Source: Demequina sp. (GTDB lineage Bacteria > Actinomycetota > Actinomycetes > Actinomycetales > Demequinaceae). From it: DNA of 62,146 nucleotides. Within the stretch, counting starts at the first letter, position 1; every line of letters starts with the position of its first letter. Location of the stretch: the NCBI GenBank assembly GCA_030148645.1, contig JASBTB010000032.1, positions 1 through 62,146 on the forward strand, written 5' to 3'. A program made the position numbers and the translations under genes. Shown here piece after piece: positions 17,928-27,198 of the stretch. Below the pieces are notes generated by a model. That model had not been told where the DNA came from, ran no database searches, and was given only the letters and a program-made list of their open reading frames with translations.

Positions 17928-18428
17928 TCACAGCGAGCCGATGACCTTGTCAAAGGTCTCCCGGTCAAGGACGGCACCCTCCCGGCGGACATCATCCGGA
18001 TGGATCCTGACGATCCTATCGAGTCGGACCTCGCTCGCACGCCGTTTCGTGTCCCACGCCCCGGCGCCGATGTCCATCCAGCGTCGCCCCCAGCGTGCAT
18101 CGTCGGCCGCGTCCCGGTCGTGATCCTTGGACGTGAGCATGAGGCACAGCAGCCAACCCCGGTCCGTTCCCACGGCGAGCACGGGACGGTCCTTGCCTTG
18201 CGTGTGATCGTCTTCGTAGGCAACCCAGGTCCACAGGATCTCGCCCGGGTCGGCATGACCGTCGAGACTGGCCGCATGGCGCGGGGTGAACCGACCGGTG
18301 AAGTCACCCGGATAGTGACGATGGCCCCGCGTCGCACGGACACGCTTGGGCGATGAGGGCGTTGTCCTGTTCGCCGAGCGCACCACCGTCGCGACGGCCT
18401 TGGCAACACTCGCGAAGGTCCGGCGCAT
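17928..18428 (-). CDS. PemK/MazF-like protein, no antitoxin partner visible
   Basis: A 166-residue protein with a ~70-residue charged N-terminal extension followed by a PemK/MazF-like beta-barrel core: DPGEILWTWVAYEDDHTQGKDRPVLAVG (~residues 61-88), which has the PGE-IVW and KDRPVL motifs of the superfamily, then a SKDHDRD loop and EVRLDRIVRI. MazF/PemK members cleave RNA, but this actinobacterial subgroup is usually found without an antitoxin and may not be a toxin. The -10-like TAGCCT 6 nt before the ATG suggests a separate leaderless transcript. It lies between the GGDEF-EAL gene and rpsT. Confidence 0.72.
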   Translation of the reverse strand: MRRTFASVAKAVATVVRSANRTTPSSPKRVRATRGHRHYPGDFTGRFTPRHAASLDGHADPGEILWTWVAYEDDHTQGKDRPVLAVGTDRGWLLCLMLTSKDHDRDAADDARWGRRWMDIGAGAWDTKRRASEVRLDRIVRIHPDDVRREGAVLDRETFDKVIGSL

Positions 18429-18434
18429 GCGTTC

Positions 18435-18440
18435 AGGCTA
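18435..18440 (-). promoter_or_regulatory. -10 element of a likely leaderless promoter for the PemK-like gene
   Basis: On the minus strand TAGCCT is followed by 6 nt and the ATG at 18428. Its TAG is the stop codon of the GGDEF-EAL gene, the same arrangement as at leuS. Confidence 0.45.
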
Positions 18441-20189
18441 GCGTCGGGCAGTCTGTTCGAGCCAACGCGGTACCGGGCCGGTGGAATCGACAACCACATC
18501 GGTCGCGTCCTCGGACAGCAGCGGTGTGGGCGTGACAGGCAAACCGAGGCTGATGTCGGTAGCCGCAACGGCGTGGCCGAACAGGAAGCCCTGAGCCAAC
18601 TGCCACCCGTGGCGTCGCGCAATCGCGAACTGCGCCTCCGTCTCGATGCCCTCGATCACGCCATACATGCTCAGTGACCGAGTCAGGGCCGCCATGGCCG
18701 TGGAGATGCGATCCCCGGTTCCTCGGTCTCCCAAGCGCAACGTGAACTCGCGGGCGAGTTTGAGGCCTGCCACCGGGTTCTGCAGCACTGACGACAGCGC
18801 CGAGTAGCCGGTACCAAAATCGTCGAGAATGAGATCGACCCCGAGATCCGTGAGCGCCTTGAGGTCCGCGCGCGCCGATGCGGTGGCCAGCAGCATTCCC
18901 GACTCGGTGATTTCCAGGCCCAGCTGGTGAGGCGACGCGCCGGACGTCTCGAGCGCGCTGCGGACCACCTGAGCAAGGTCGGCGGTGCCAATCTGACGCG
19001 TCGACACGTTCACGAACACCCGACCGGTGAAGTGGGGGCGCGCGGCAAGAAACTCGCACGCCTCATGCAACACCACGGACCCTAAAGGCACCACCAGGTT
19101 GGCATCCTCCGAAATGGGGATGAACTCGTCGGGAAGCAGTAGACCCCTGACGGGATGCTGCCACCGCACGAGCGCTTCGAAGGCGACGGTCTCGTGAGTC
19201 TCGAGGTCGACGACGGGTTGGTAGTGGACCACGAGTTCGCCATCGCGAATGGCCGAGCGGAGTTCCGATTCGATGGAAAGTTTGGTCAGGGCGCTCTGGC
19301 GCATCGACTCGTCAAAGACCTCCACGCAGGCGCGACCATTTTGCTTGGCTGCACACATGGCCATGTCGGCGTTGCGCACAAGAGATTCGGCGCTCAGACC
19401 CGGCGCGGCCATCGCCAGTCCTCCGGACACGGATGGCTCGAGTTCGTGGCTCTCGACATGGAACGGCTGATTGACCGCCGCCGCGATCCCGTGCAGCACG
19501 GACTTCGCGGCCCCGACCCCCATGACGTCCTCGACGATGACGACGAATTCGTCGCCGCCCAGCCGAGCCACCGTGTCGGCCGACCGCACGGCTCCCTCGA
19601 TGCGTCGGGCGATTTCGACGAGCATGGTGTCGCCCGCGTCGTGGCCGAGCGAGTCGTTGACCACCTTGAAGTGGTCGACGTCCAGGAAGATGCAGGCGAC
19701 GGTCGCCAGGCGTGGCTCGTGACTGTCGAGCGCGCGGTCGAGTCGCTCCATGAGCAGGGTGCGGTTCGCGAGCCCCGTGAGGGGGTCGTACAGGGTGCGC
19801 CGCTCGAGGAGGTCACGCGCACGCCGAATCTCGGTGATGTCCTCCACCTGGGCGACGTAGTGATGAACCGAGTTGTCAAGAGTCACCACATCGGACACGG
19901 TGACGCGCACCCAGATCGTGTCGCCGTCGCGATCCAGCAGCCGCTTGTGAACCTGATAGAAGGGCACCTCGCCTACGGCAAGCCGATTCATCAGTTCGAC
20001 GTCGCGGGGCAGATCGTCCGGGTGGGTGTATTCGGCAAAGTGACGATTCGCAAGTTCGTCGGCACTGCGACCCAGGATGCGAGCGAAGGCCTCGTTGACC
20101 TCCAGGTAGCGGCCACTGTGATCCATGACGACCATACCGATGGGCGAGTCGCGGAAGGTGTAGGGGAACAGGTCGTCATGCGTTGCCAT
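18438..20189 (-). CDS. PAS-GGDEF-EAL cyclic-di-GMP signalling protein
   Basis: A 583-residue cytosolic protein with a PAS domain (residues ~8-125: FRDSPIGMVVMDHSGRYLEVNEAFA, then EDITEIRRARDLLE), a GGDEF domain (~135-300) with an intact LGGDEFVV active-site loop, and an EAL domain (~315-560). The EAL domain keeps FEALVRW, the NVS asparagine, the ITES glutamate, LDDFGTGYS and EGIETEAQ, so both cyclase and phosphodiesterase activity are possible; the usual KID motif reads KLA. No membrane segment is visible. ATG at 20189 is chosen for the GGAAGGGAG site upstream. The divergent gene is lepA. Confidence 0.92.
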   Translation of the reverse strand: MATHDDLFPYTFRDSPIGMVVMDHSGRYLEVNEAFARILGRSADELANRHFAEYTHPDDLPRDVELMNRLAVGEVPFYQVHKRLLDRDGDTIWVRVTVSDVVTLDNSVHHYVAQVEDITEIRRARDLLERRTLYDPLTGLANRTLLMERLDRALDSHEPRLATVACIFLDVDHFKVVNDSLGHDAGDTMLVEIARRIEGAVRSADTVARLGGDEFVVIVEDVMGVGAAKSVLHGIAAAVNQPFHVESHELEPSVSGGLAMAAPGLSAESLVRNADMAMCAAKQNGRACVEVFDESMRQSALTKLSIESELRSAIRDGELVVHYQPVVDLETHETVAFEALVRWQHPVRGLLLPDEFIPISEDANLVVPLGSVVLHEACEFLAARPHFTGRVFVNVSTRQIGTADLAQVVRSALETSGASPHQLGLEITESGMLLATASARADLKALTDLGVDLILDDFGTGYSALSSVLQNPVAGLKLAREFTLRLGDRGTGDRISTAMAALTRSLSMYGVIEGIETEAQFAIARRHGWQLAQGFLFGHAVAATDISLGLPVTPTPLLSEDATDVVVDSTGPVPRWLEQTARR

Positions 20190-20271
20190 GTGGTGCTCCC
20201 TTCCTCGTGCTTGATGAGTCCGCAACGGCATCGTTGTCAATATCGGCACAATGTGAGATCACTGAAGCCCC

Positions 20272-22179
20272 ATGACATGGGACGATAGAAGCCCCCTGAC
20301 GTCGTCGAAGGAAGTCCCACAACTCGTGCCCGCATCCTCCATTGAGCCAGCCGCCACCGCGCCAGCGCTCCTTCGCAACTTTTGCATCATCGCTCACATC
20401 GACCACGGCAAGTCGACGCTGGCAGACCGGATGCTGGGCATCACGGGCGTGGTATCGGAGCGGGCGGCGCGCGCGCAGTACCTGGATCGCATGGACATCG
20501 AACGCGAACGCGGCATCACCATCAAGTCGCAGGCTGTGCGCATGCCGTGGACGTGTGAGGGTCAGGATCACGCTCTCAACATGATCGACACCCCGGGGCA
20601 CGTCGACTTCACCTACGAGGTGTCGAGGTCCCTCGCCGCGTGCGAGGGGGCCGTGCTGCTGGTCGACGCAGCCCAGGGCATCGAGGCGCAGACGCTGGCG
20701 AACCTCTACCTGGCCATGGAGAACGACCTCGTCATCATTCCGGTGCTCAACAAGATCGACCTGCCCTCAGCGGACCCCGACCGGTATGCGGCCGAGTTGG
20801 CGCAACTCATCGGTTGTGACGAGGACGACGTGTTGCGGGTCAGTGGCAAGACCGGCCAGGGCGTCGGCGAACTCCTCGACCGGGTGGTGCGCGACATCCC
20901 CGCGCCGGTGGGGGACGCCGCCGCGCCCACCAGGGCCATGATCTTCGACTCGGTGTACGACACCTACCGTGGCGTCGTCACCTACATTCGCGTGATCGAC
21001 GGCTCGCTCAAGCCGCGCGAAAAGATCGCCATGATGTCCACTCTTGCCACTCACGATCTGTTGGAGATCGGCGTCATCAGCCCCGAGCCGGTGCCCACTA
21101 AAGGTCTGGGCGTAGGGGAGGTCGGGTACCTGATCACCGGCGTGAAGGATGTGCGCCAGTCCAAGGTGGGCGACACGGTGACGCTCGCGGCGCGGCGCGC
21201 CCAGCAGTCGCTGCCGGGCTACCGCGATCCGCGACCCATGGTCTACTCCGGCCTGTTCCCCTTGGATGGCTCCGACTTCCCGATCCTGCGCGACGCACTC
21301 GACAAGCTGCAGCTCAACGACGCGTCGCTCGTGTACGAGCCCGAAAGTTCGGTGGCGCTCGGCTTCGGCTTCCGTTGCGGGTACCTGGGCCTGTTGCACC
21401 TCGAGATCGTTCGCGACAGGCTCGAGCGTGAGTTCCACCTCGACCTGATCTCGACCGCACCCAACGTGGTGTACGAGGTGGAGATGGAGGACGGCAAAGT
21501 CCACACCGTCACGAATCCATCCGAGTTTCCCGCAGGCAAGATTGCGCAAGTGCGTGAACCGGTCGTCAAGGCCACGATCTTGGTGCCAAGCGAATTCATC
21601 GGCACCGTCATGGAACTGTGCCAGGAGCGCCGTGGCGCCATGGGCACCATGAACTATCTGAGCGAGACCCGCGTCGAGATGCACTACACGTTGCCGTTGG
21701 CCGAGGTGGTCTTCGACTTCTTCGATCAGCTCAAGTCACGTACGCGCGGCTACGGCTCGCTCGACTACGAACCCTCCGGCGATCAGGCCTCCGATCTTGT
21801 CAAGGTCGACATTCTGTTGCAGGGGGAGGCTGTCGATGCCTTCAGCGCCGTGGTCCACAAGGACGCGGCCTACAAGTACGGACTGTCCATGGTGGGCAAG
21901 CTCAAGGACCTCATCGACCGCCAGCAGTTTGAGGTGCCCATTCAGGCGGCCATCGGATCGCGCATCATTGCTCGCGAGACCATCCGCGCCATCCGTAAGG
22001 ACGTGCTGGCCAAGTGCTACGGCGGAGACATCTCCCGCAAGCGCAAACTTCTCGAAAAGCAAAAGGCGGGCAAGAAGCGCATGAAGAACATCGGCTCGGT
22101 CGAAGTGCCGCCCGAGGCGTTCATCGCCGCACTCAGCACCTCGGACGATGCCTCGGACAAGGGCAAGAAGAAGTCGTGA
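20272..22179 (+). CDS. lepA: Elongation factor 4 (back-translocating GTPase LepA)
   Basis: A 635-residue (from this start) translational GTPase. The G domain carries [15 protein letters not shown] (G1), [12 protein letters not shown] (G2), DTPGHVDF (G3) and NKIDLP (G4). The LepA-specific C-terminal domain ends with [22 protein letters not shown]. It acts on stalled or mistranslocated ribosomes. The start is uncertain: ATG at 20272 gives a 34-residue leader, whereas GTG at 20326 has AAGGAAG 11 nt upstream and gives the leader length typical of relatives. The hemW start overlaps its stop by 4 nt. Confidence 0.96.
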   Translation: MTWDDRSPLTSSKEVPQLVPASSIEPAATAPALLRNFCIIAHIDHGKSTLADRMLGITGVVSERAARAQYLDRMDIERERGITIKSQAVRMPWTCEGQDHALNMIDTPGHVDFTYEVSRSLAACEGAVLLVDAAQGIEAQTLANLYLAMENDLVIIPVLNKIDLPSADPDRYAAELAQLIGCDEDDVLRVSGKTGQGVGELLDRVVRDIPAPVGDAAAPTRAMIFDSVYDTYRGVVTYIRVIDGSLKPREKIAMMSTLATHDLLEIGVISPEPVPTKGLGVGEVGYLITGVKDVRQSKVGDTVTLAARRAQQSLPGYRDPRPMVYSGLFPLDGSDFPILRDALDKLQLNDASLVYEPESSVALGFGFRCGYLGLLHLEIVRDRLEREFHLDLISTAPNVVYEVEMEDGKVHTVTNPSEFPAGKIAQVREPVVKATILVPSEFIGTVMELCQERRGAMGTMNYLSETRVEMHYTLPLAEVVFDFFDQLKSRTRGYGSLDYEPSGDQASDLVKVDILLQGEAVDAFSAVVHKDAAYKYGLSMVGKLKDLIDRQQFEVPIQAAIGSRIIARETIRAIRKDVLAKCYGGDISRKRKLLEKQKAGKKRMKNIGSVEVPPEAFIAALSTSDDASDKGKKKS

Positions 22180-23387
22180 CCGACACGGTGGCCGCCGCAC
22201 CACCGGCGTCCGATCCGGCCAGGCGCGACTTCGGCGTCTACATCCACGTCCCTTTTTGCACGGTGCGGTGCGGGTACTGCGACTTCAACACCTACGCGCC
22301 CGGCGAGGTCGACGGGGCCACCCGCGAGGGCTACGTTGAGGCAGCGCTGGCGGAGATGGCGATGGCGCGGCTGGCCATGGGTGCGGACGAGCGCCCCGCA
22401 TCGACCGTGTTCTTGGGCGGCGGCACGCCCACGATGCTCGACGCATCGGCCTTGGTGAGGCTTCTGGACGGCGTGCGCGATACCTGGGGGCTAGTCTCCG
22501 ACGCAGAGGTCACCACCGAGGCCAACCCGGACTCCGTGAGTGCGGCCTCGCTCGCCGCGCTCGCGGCAGCGGGCTTCACGCGGGTGTCTCTCGGCATGCA
22601 ATCCGCGGTACCCCACGTGCTTGCGACGCTCGAGCGCACCCACGACCCCGCCAACGTGGAGCGGGCCCTCGCATGGACGCGAGAGGCGGGCCTCGCGGTG
22701 AGCCTCGACCTCATCTACGGCACGCCCGGGGAGTCCCTATCCGACTGGCGCTCCAGCCTTGGCGAGGCAATCCGGCTGCAGCCCGACCACGTCAGCGCCT
22801 ATGCGCTCGTCATCGAGCCCGGGACCAAGATGGGGGCCCAACTGAGACGCGGACAGATCGCCGCAACCGATCCCGACACCCAGGCGGACATGTATGAGGC
22901 GGCGGACGAGGCCCTCGCCGACGCGGGTTTTGGCTGGTACGAGGTGTCCAACTGGGCGCGCAACCCGGGGCAGGCATGCCGCCACAACCTGGCGTACTGG
23001 CGCAGTCAGGACTGGTGGGGAATCGGGCCTGGCGCGCACTCCTACCTGGGCCCGCGCCGTGGCGCGCAGGGTCAAGCTCTTCCCGCGACGAGGTGGTGGA
23101 ACGTCAAGCATCCCCTCGCGTATGCGACGCGAGTGGGGGCGCGAGTGGACCCGGCACAGGGTCGTGAGGAACTGGGCGACTCGGACCTCGCGCTGGAGCG
23201 GATCATGCTTCGCCTGCGACTCGCGGAGGGTGTGCCCACATCGGCCGTCGCCCCCCACAAGGCCGACGCCATCGGCAGGCTTATCGCGGACGATGTGCTG
23301 GACGGGGCATCGGCACTGCGCGGGCAGTTGGTACTCACGCGTCGCGGCAGGCTTGTGGCCGATGCCGCGGTGCGCGTTCTCAGTTGA
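22176..23387 (+). CDS. hemW: HemW-like radical SAM protein (coproporphyrinogen III oxidase-like)
   Basis: A 403-residue radical SAM protein. The cluster motif [10 protein letters not shown] (CxxxCxxC, ~residues 28-37) lies after YIHVPF, followed by [10 protein letters not shown] (~85) and SLGMQSA. The C-terminal HemN-like domain contains [21 protein letters not shown] (~250-270). HemW proteins are haem chaperones; they lack the oxidase activity their names often suggest. The gene is coupled to lepA (GTGA overlap), the usual pairing in many bacteria. Confidence 0.93.
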   Translation: MTDTVAAAPPASDPARRDFGVYIHVPFCTVRCGYCDFNTYAPGEVDGATREGYVEAALAEMAMARLAMGADERPASTVFLGGGTPTMLDASALVRLLDGVRDTWGLVSDAEVTTEANPDSVSAASLAALAAAGFTRVSLGMQSAVPHVLATLERTHDPANVERALAWTREAGLAVSLDLIYGTPGESLSDWRSSLGEAIRLQPDHVSAYALVIEPGTKMGAQLRRGQIAATDPDTQADMYEAADEALADAGFGWYEVSNWARNPGQACRHNLAYWRSQDWWGIGPGAHSYLGPRRGAQGQALPATRWWNVKHPLAYATRVGARVDPAQGREELGDSDLALERIMLRLRLAEGVPTSAVAPHKADAIGRLIADDVLDGASALRGQLVLTRRGRLVADAAVRVLS

Positions 23388-23588
23388 GGGGTTCGGGGGC
23401 GTTTCGGGGGCCTGGCAATCGCGCCTTTTTTGCACGTGAGGGGATGGGCGTTGGGTGCGGGTGTGGGCCTCGGGACGGGGGCAGGCTCGTCCCGGTCGGC
23501 TCACGGCGCGGACTGGCCCTTGTAGGCGTAGCGTGAGGAGTGCAGGTGGACATCGACGCCCACCGCTGAGAGGAATCAAGGAGGACTC
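23388..23588. other. Intergenic region with terminator-like structures
   Basis: 201 bases without a supported gene. A T6 run near 23424 follows a GC-rich GGCG...CGCC stem, a plausible terminator for the lepA-hemW operon. A second hairpin CGGGAC/GTCCCG lies at 23471-23494. The last bases hold the AAGGAGG ribosome-binding site of the dehydrogenase gene. Confidence 0.4.
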
Positions 23589-24644
23589 ATGAAGGCACTC
23601 GTGTATCACGGTCCGGGAAACAAGAGTTGGGACGAGGTCCCCGACCCCGTTTTGATCGCTCCGACAGACGCGATTGTTCAGGTCGACACCACCACGATCT
23701 GCGGCACCGATCTGCATATCCTCAAGGGTGACGTGCCCGCGGTCACTCCCGGCAGGGTGCTCGGCCACGAGGCCGTCGGCACTGTGCTCGAGGTTGGCGG
23801 GTCGGTCACCAACGTGGCGGTGGGCGACCGGGTCATCGTGTCGTGCATCAGTTCCTGCGGCACATGTACGTACTGCCGCAGCGGCATCCCATCACACTGC
23901 CTTGCCGACGAAGGAGCATCCGGCATCGGCTGGATCCTTGGGCACCTCATCGACGGCACGCAGGCCGAGAAGGTCCGCATCCCGTTCGCGGACACCTCGC
24001 TGTACGCGCTCCCGGAGGCAGTCGCTGACTCCGCCGCGATTCTGCTGTCGGACATTTTCCCGACAGGCTTCGAGATCGGGGTCCAGGACGGGCGCGTCAA
24101 GCCGGGCGACACGGTCGCCGTCGTCGGCGCCGGGCCCGTCGGACTGGCCGTGATCGCCACCGCGGGACTGTATGGAGCCGCACAGATCATCTCGATCGAC
24201 CTCGACCCCAGCCGCCTGGCGCTCGCGCGGGAGGTGGGTGCGACACACGGGATCAACTCCGGTGACGCCGACTGGAAGGAACAGGTTCTCGCGCTGACCG
24301 ACGGGTACGGGGTGGACGTCGCAGTCGAGGCGGTTGGCGTTCCCGCGACGTTCGACATGTGCACCCGCCTGGTGCGACCCGGTGGCTCCATTGCCAACGT
24401 CGGCGTGCACGGCAAGCCCGTCGAACTCGAGTTGGATCGACTGTGGATTCAGAACATCTCCATCAGCATGGGTTTGGTGAAGACGACCACGTTGGGGATG
24501 CTCCTGAAGCTCATCGCTCAGGGCAAACTGCCGGTCGAGAAGTTTGTCACCCACCGCTTCGCGCTCGACGATCTCATGTCCGCGTACGAGACCTTTGGGA
24601 ACGCGGCGCAAAGCAAGGCACTGAAGGTCCTCATCAGTCGCTGA
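23589..24644 (+). CDS. Zinc-dependent alcohol dehydrogenase family protein
   Basis: A 351-residue medium-chain dehydrogenase. The catalytic zinc ligands appear in CGTDLHI (~38) and GHEAVG (~59-64). The structural zinc site is C-GT-C-TY-C-RSGIPSHC (~90-105). The NAD(P) Rossmann loop is VVGAGPVG (~178). The sequence resembles the group that oxidises secondary alcohols such as isopropanol, but substrate cannot be read from sequence. An AAGGAGG site lies 6 nt before the ATG. It stands alone, convergent with the DUF4870 genes. Confidence 0.9.
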   Translation: MKALVYHGPGNKSWDEVPDPVLIAPTDAIVQVDTTTICGTDLHILKGDVPAVTPGRVLGHEAVGTVLEVGGSVTNVAVGDRVIVSCISSCGTCTYCRSGIPSHCLADEGASGIGWILGHLIDGTQAEKVRIPFADTSLYALPEAVADSAAILLSDIFPTGFEIGVQDGRVKPGDTVAVVGAGPVGLAVIATAGLYGAAQIISIDLDPSRLALAREVGATHGINSGDADWKEQVLALTDGYGVDVAVEAVGVPATFDMCTRLVRPGGSIANVGVHGKPVELELDRLWIQNISISMGLVKTTTLGMLLKLIAQGKLPVEKFVTHRFALDDLMSAYETFGNAAQSKALKVLISR

Positions 24645-24807
24645 GGTCCCTGACAGGGCGGTCATCCGGCGAGCACCCCCGGGCCACGGAGCGGCTCGCC
24701 GCTTGGCCGCCGCGCCACACGCCACTGCCGAACCGACCCCACACCACTGCGACGGGTGCGCTCAGGTGAGGACATGTCGGCGCGAGCCGCTCCCAGGTGG
24801 CGCATGT

Positions 24808-24831
24808 CACGGCCCCGAATTGAAGGCCGTG
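24808..24831. terminator. Hairpin at the convergent end of the dehydrogenase and DUF4870 genes
   Basis: CACGGCC and GGCCGTG pair over 7 bp around a 10-nt loop, 4 bases before the stop of the leftward gene. No T-tract follows on either side, so termination strength is uncertain. Confidence 0.45.
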
Positions 24832-24834
24832 GCC

Positions 24835-25275
24835 TCACTTCACGAACTGAATCGCCAGCGGAATGCGGTAGTACTCGCCGTTCGAGGCCTTCGCGCCAGC
24901 CACGAACGAGATCACGATGGCGTAGAGCACGTACAGCCCCCACAACGGCAAGGTGACGGCGAGTCCCACCACAAACAGCATCAGGCCCACGACCACGGCC
25001 GCAGCACCGAACACGAGGGTGGTGATCTGGAGGTTGAGGTTCTGCTTGCCGTGGTGATCCACGAGAGCCGAGCGGTCCTTGTAGATGAGCCAGATCACCA
25101 GGGGGGCGACGATCGCGAGGGTGCCGCCGCTCAACAGTGCCGCGACCGCAGCGGTCACGTGCGCGAGCATCGCCCAAGTCCGGGCTTCGGATTCGAGCAT
25201 GGGCTGCGCCGTCGGATGAGTGGGCGGCGCGGCGGGTGTGTTCCCGTCTGAGGACGGGGAGGAGTTCTCTGTCAT
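24835..25275 (-). CDS. DUF4870 domain membrane protein (first of three)
   Basis: A 146-residue protein with a disordered Ser/Pro-rich N-terminus and the DUF4870 core: ARTWAMLAHVTAAVAALLSGG, PLVIWLIYKDRSALVDHHGKQNLNLQ and an ending ...EYYRIPLAIQFVK. It has three to four transmembrane segments. The function of DUF4870 is unknown. ATG at 25275 is preferred to the upstream in-frame start at 25311 because homology begins soon after. It is separated from the next DUF4870 gene by a strong terminator, so it has its own promoter. Confidence 0.8.
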   Translation of the reverse strand: MTENSSPSSDGNTPAAPPTHPTAQPMLESEARTWAMLAHVTAAVAALLSGGTLAIVAPLVIWLIYKDRSALVDHHGKQNLNLQITTLVFGAAAVVVGLMLFVVGLAVTLPLWGLYVLYAIVISFVAGAKASNGEYYRIPLAIQFVK

Positions 25276-25298
25276 GGCACCACTGTGGCAAAACGACT

Positions 25299-25338
25299 CA
25301 GGGCCCCGCATCGGCCTTGCGACCGATGTGGGGCCCTG
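25299..25338 (-). terminator. Intrinsic terminator downstream of the second DUF4870 gene
   Basis: A 16-bp stem (CAGGGCCCCGCATCGG with CCGATGTGGGGCCCTG, one wobble) around an 8-nt loop. Leftward transcripts then read GAGTCGTTTT, giving a U-tract after a short spacer. Confidence 0.8.
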
Positions 25339-25365
25339 AAAGCGATCAGGGTGAAACCCTGCGAA

Positions 25366-25731
25366 CTACTTGACGATGCGCCAGTTCAGGGGGTAGCGGT
25401 AGTTTTCGCCCTTGTTGGTCTTCATCGCAGCGGGGATGCAGAAGATGAGCGTCGCGGCGAAGACCGCAAGGCCCGTCAGTAGGCCAAGTCCGAAGACCGG
25501 AACGAGGATGATCGACACCACGTAGCCGATGGTGACGAGAATCGAGAAGTTGAGAGACTCCTTGCCTTCGGTGTCGACGAAGGCGCTGCGGTCTTTGCCG
25601 ATGAGCCAGAAGATCAGCGGCGGCAGGATGCCAAACAGGATGATTCCCGCATGCGAAAGTGTCGCGTAGAGGCGTGCGTCGCTGTCGGACAATGGCGCCG
25701 CAGGTTGCATCGGAGGGGGCGTTTCAGTCAT
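25366..25731 (-). CDS. DUF4870 domain membrane protein (second of three)
   Basis: A 121-residue membrane protein with the DUF4870 pattern: ARLYATLSHAGIILFGILPPLIFWLIGKDRSAFVDTEGKESLNFSI, two further hydrophobic segments, and a YRYPLNWRIVK end that parallels its neighbours. Its start overlaps the stop of the upstream paralogue by 8 nt, so the two form a transcription unit ending at the hairpin 25299-25338. Function is not known. Confidence 0.82.
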   Translation of the reverse strand: MTETPPPMQPAAPLSDSDARLYATLSHAGIILFGILPPLIFWLIGKDRSAFVDTEGKESLNFSILVTIGYVVSIILVPVFGLGLLTGLAVFAATLIFCIPAAMKTNKGENYRYPLNWRIVK

Positions 25732-26080
25732 GTGTTTTCACCACTTTGAGTTGGAACGGATAGTGTGCGGGACTGCCCTGCCGCGCCAGCCAAAATCCTG
25801 CCAGACTGAAGTAGATCGCCGCGACGGGAACCACCCACAGCGCCAATGTACCGAGAAAGCCGACCAAAGGTACATAGGTCCTCACCGCGACGGCGAGGAT
25901 CAAGACGGTGACCAGCGCGAAGGAGAAGTTTGCCGCCTTCACTGCCTCGGACGCGGCGAAGGCGTCGCCGCGTCGGCGCGCGGCGTAGATGACCAGGGGG
26001 ATGAGTGGTCCCGTCAGCCCCGTCAGGTGCGCTATGCCCGCCGTTGGCGTGTGGGTGCCCGGGTGTGGCCTGTGGGTCAT
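25724..26080 (-). CDS. DUF4870-like membrane protein (third, divergent member)
   Basis: A 118-residue protein with three hydrophobic segments: GLTGPLIPLVIYAARRRGDAFAASEAVKAANFSFAL, FLGTLALWVVPVAAIYFSLAGF, and the end HYPFQLKVVKTHD. It follows the DUF4870 plan, but the KDRSALVD stretch is replaced by RRGDAFAASEA. ATG at 26080 is chosen over the upstream open frame (to 26179), which would run into the hrcA control region. It is divergent from hrcA. Confidence 0.72.
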   Translation of the reverse strand: MTHRPHPGTHTPTAGIAHLTGLTGPLIPLVIYAARRRGDAFAASEAVKAANFSFALVTVLILAVAVRTYVPLVGFLGTLALWVVPVAAIYFSLAGFWLARQGSPAHYPFQLKVVKTHD

Positions 26081-26147
26081 CGTCGCCTCCGAAGCACACG
26101 CTAGCGCGCTGAGGACAAGACGCAGTCGCGGTGCGGCGAGGACTGCG

Positions 26148-26153
26148 TAGAAT
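26148..26153 (+). promoter_or_regulatory. -10 element of the hrcA promoter
   Basis: TAGAAT at this position shares its last T with the CIRCE element, so bound HrcA would cover the transcription start. Confidence 0.5.
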
Positions 26154-26179
26154 TGGCACTCGCGGCAATCGAGTGCCAA
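26153..26179. promoter_or_regulatory. CIRCE operator for HrcA
   Basis: TTGGCACTC, 9 spacer bases, GAGTGCCAA: a perfect 9-bp inverted repeat matching the CIRCE consensus (TTAGCACTC-N9-GAGTGCTAA) with symmetrical A-to-G and T-to-C changes. It lies between the -10 element and the GGGAGGTGAC ribosome-binding site of hrcA, so hrcA-dnaJ is autoregulated by heat shock. Confidence 0.93.
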
Positions 26180-26190
26180 CGGGAGGTGAC

Positions 26191-27198
26191 ATGAGCGAAC
26201 GCAGACGTGAGTCGGTGCTGAGGGCGATCGTCGAAGGCTACGTGTCCACGAGCGAGCCCGTGGGATCCAAGGCGCTTGCGCAACATCATGACCTAGGCGT
26301 ATCCCCGGCGACGATACGCAACGAGATGGCGGCCCTTGAGCAGGAGGGGCTCATTGCGCAACCCCACACCTCGGCGGGGCGCATCCCGACCGACAAGGGC
26401 TATCGGTACTTCGTGGACATGTTGGCCGCGACCGCTGTCCAGGACAGCCACAAGCGGGCCATCTCGACCTTCCTTTCCGACGCGGTCGATCTCAACGACG
26501 TCGTCGAACGGTCGGTCCGGCTGCTCAGCCAGTTGACCCGCCAAGTGGCGGTGGCGCAGTACCCGTCGTTGCGCGAGAGCCCCGTGCGGCGAGTCGAACT
26601 GGTGCGCATGACAAGCGATCGAGCACTCGTCGTCGTGGTAAGCGCTGACGCTCGGGTCGAACAGGCCACCATCGGTGTTCCCGGGGCGGTCACGGAGGAG
26701 GAGTTCGAACGCTTCGCGCGCGAACTCAACGAGGCGGCGTCTGGGTTGACCCCAGAGGCGCTCGACAAGGCACTGTCCGGCTGGACGCAGCGTCACACGA
26801 CGCAGCCCTGGCTACGCGACGTGGCGTCGTCCGTGGTGAGCGCATCACGCGGCGGAACCATCGAACGCGTGGTCTTTTCCGGTACCGGCAACCTCACGCG
26901 ACAGGGTTCCGACCTGAAGGCGGATGCGGTGACGTCGATTCTGGATGCGCTCGAGGAACAGGTTGTCCTCCTCCGGTTGTTGCATGAAATGGCATCAGAG
27001 GGAGGTGTGTCCGTGCGCATCGGCCGGGAGACCGGGCAGGCGGCACTGGCAGGCACGGCGATCGTGGCGGCCGGTTACGGCACCGTGACCTCGTCCGCAT
27101 TGTTGGGAGCGCTCGGACCGATGCGCATGGACTATCCGGGAACGATGGCTGCGGTGAGGGCTGTGGCGCGATACCTGTCGAAAGTGGTGGAGACGTGA
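26191..27198 (+). CDS. hrcA: Heat-inducible transcriptional repressor HrcA
   Basis: A 335-residue repressor of class I heat-shock genes. The N-terminal winged helix (residues ~5-75) includes VSTSEPVGSKALAQ, VSPATIRNEMAALE and HTSAGRIPTDKGYRYFVD, all highly conserved. The remainder is the dimerisation/GAF-like domain ending YLSKVVE. It binds the CIRCE site directly upstream. ATG at 26191 has an ideal GGGAGGTGAC site. dnaJ follows with a GTGA overlap; groE or dnaK are not in the window. Confidence 0.96.
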   Translation: MSERRRESVLRAIVEGYVSTSEPVGSKALAQHHDLGVSPATIRNEMAALEQEGLIAQPHTSAGRIPTDKGYRYFVDMLAATAVQDSHKRAISTFLSDAVDLNDVVERSVRLLSQLTRQVAVAQYPSLRESPVRRVELVRMTSDRALVVVVSADARVEQATIGVPGAVTEEEFERFARELNEAASGLTPEALDKALSGWTQRHTTQPWLRDVASSVVSASRGGTIERVVFSGTGNLTRQGSDLKADAVTSILDALEEQVVLLRLLHEMASEGGVSVRIGRETGQAALAGTAIVAAGYGTVTSSALLGALGPMRMDYPGTMAAVRAVARYLSKVVET

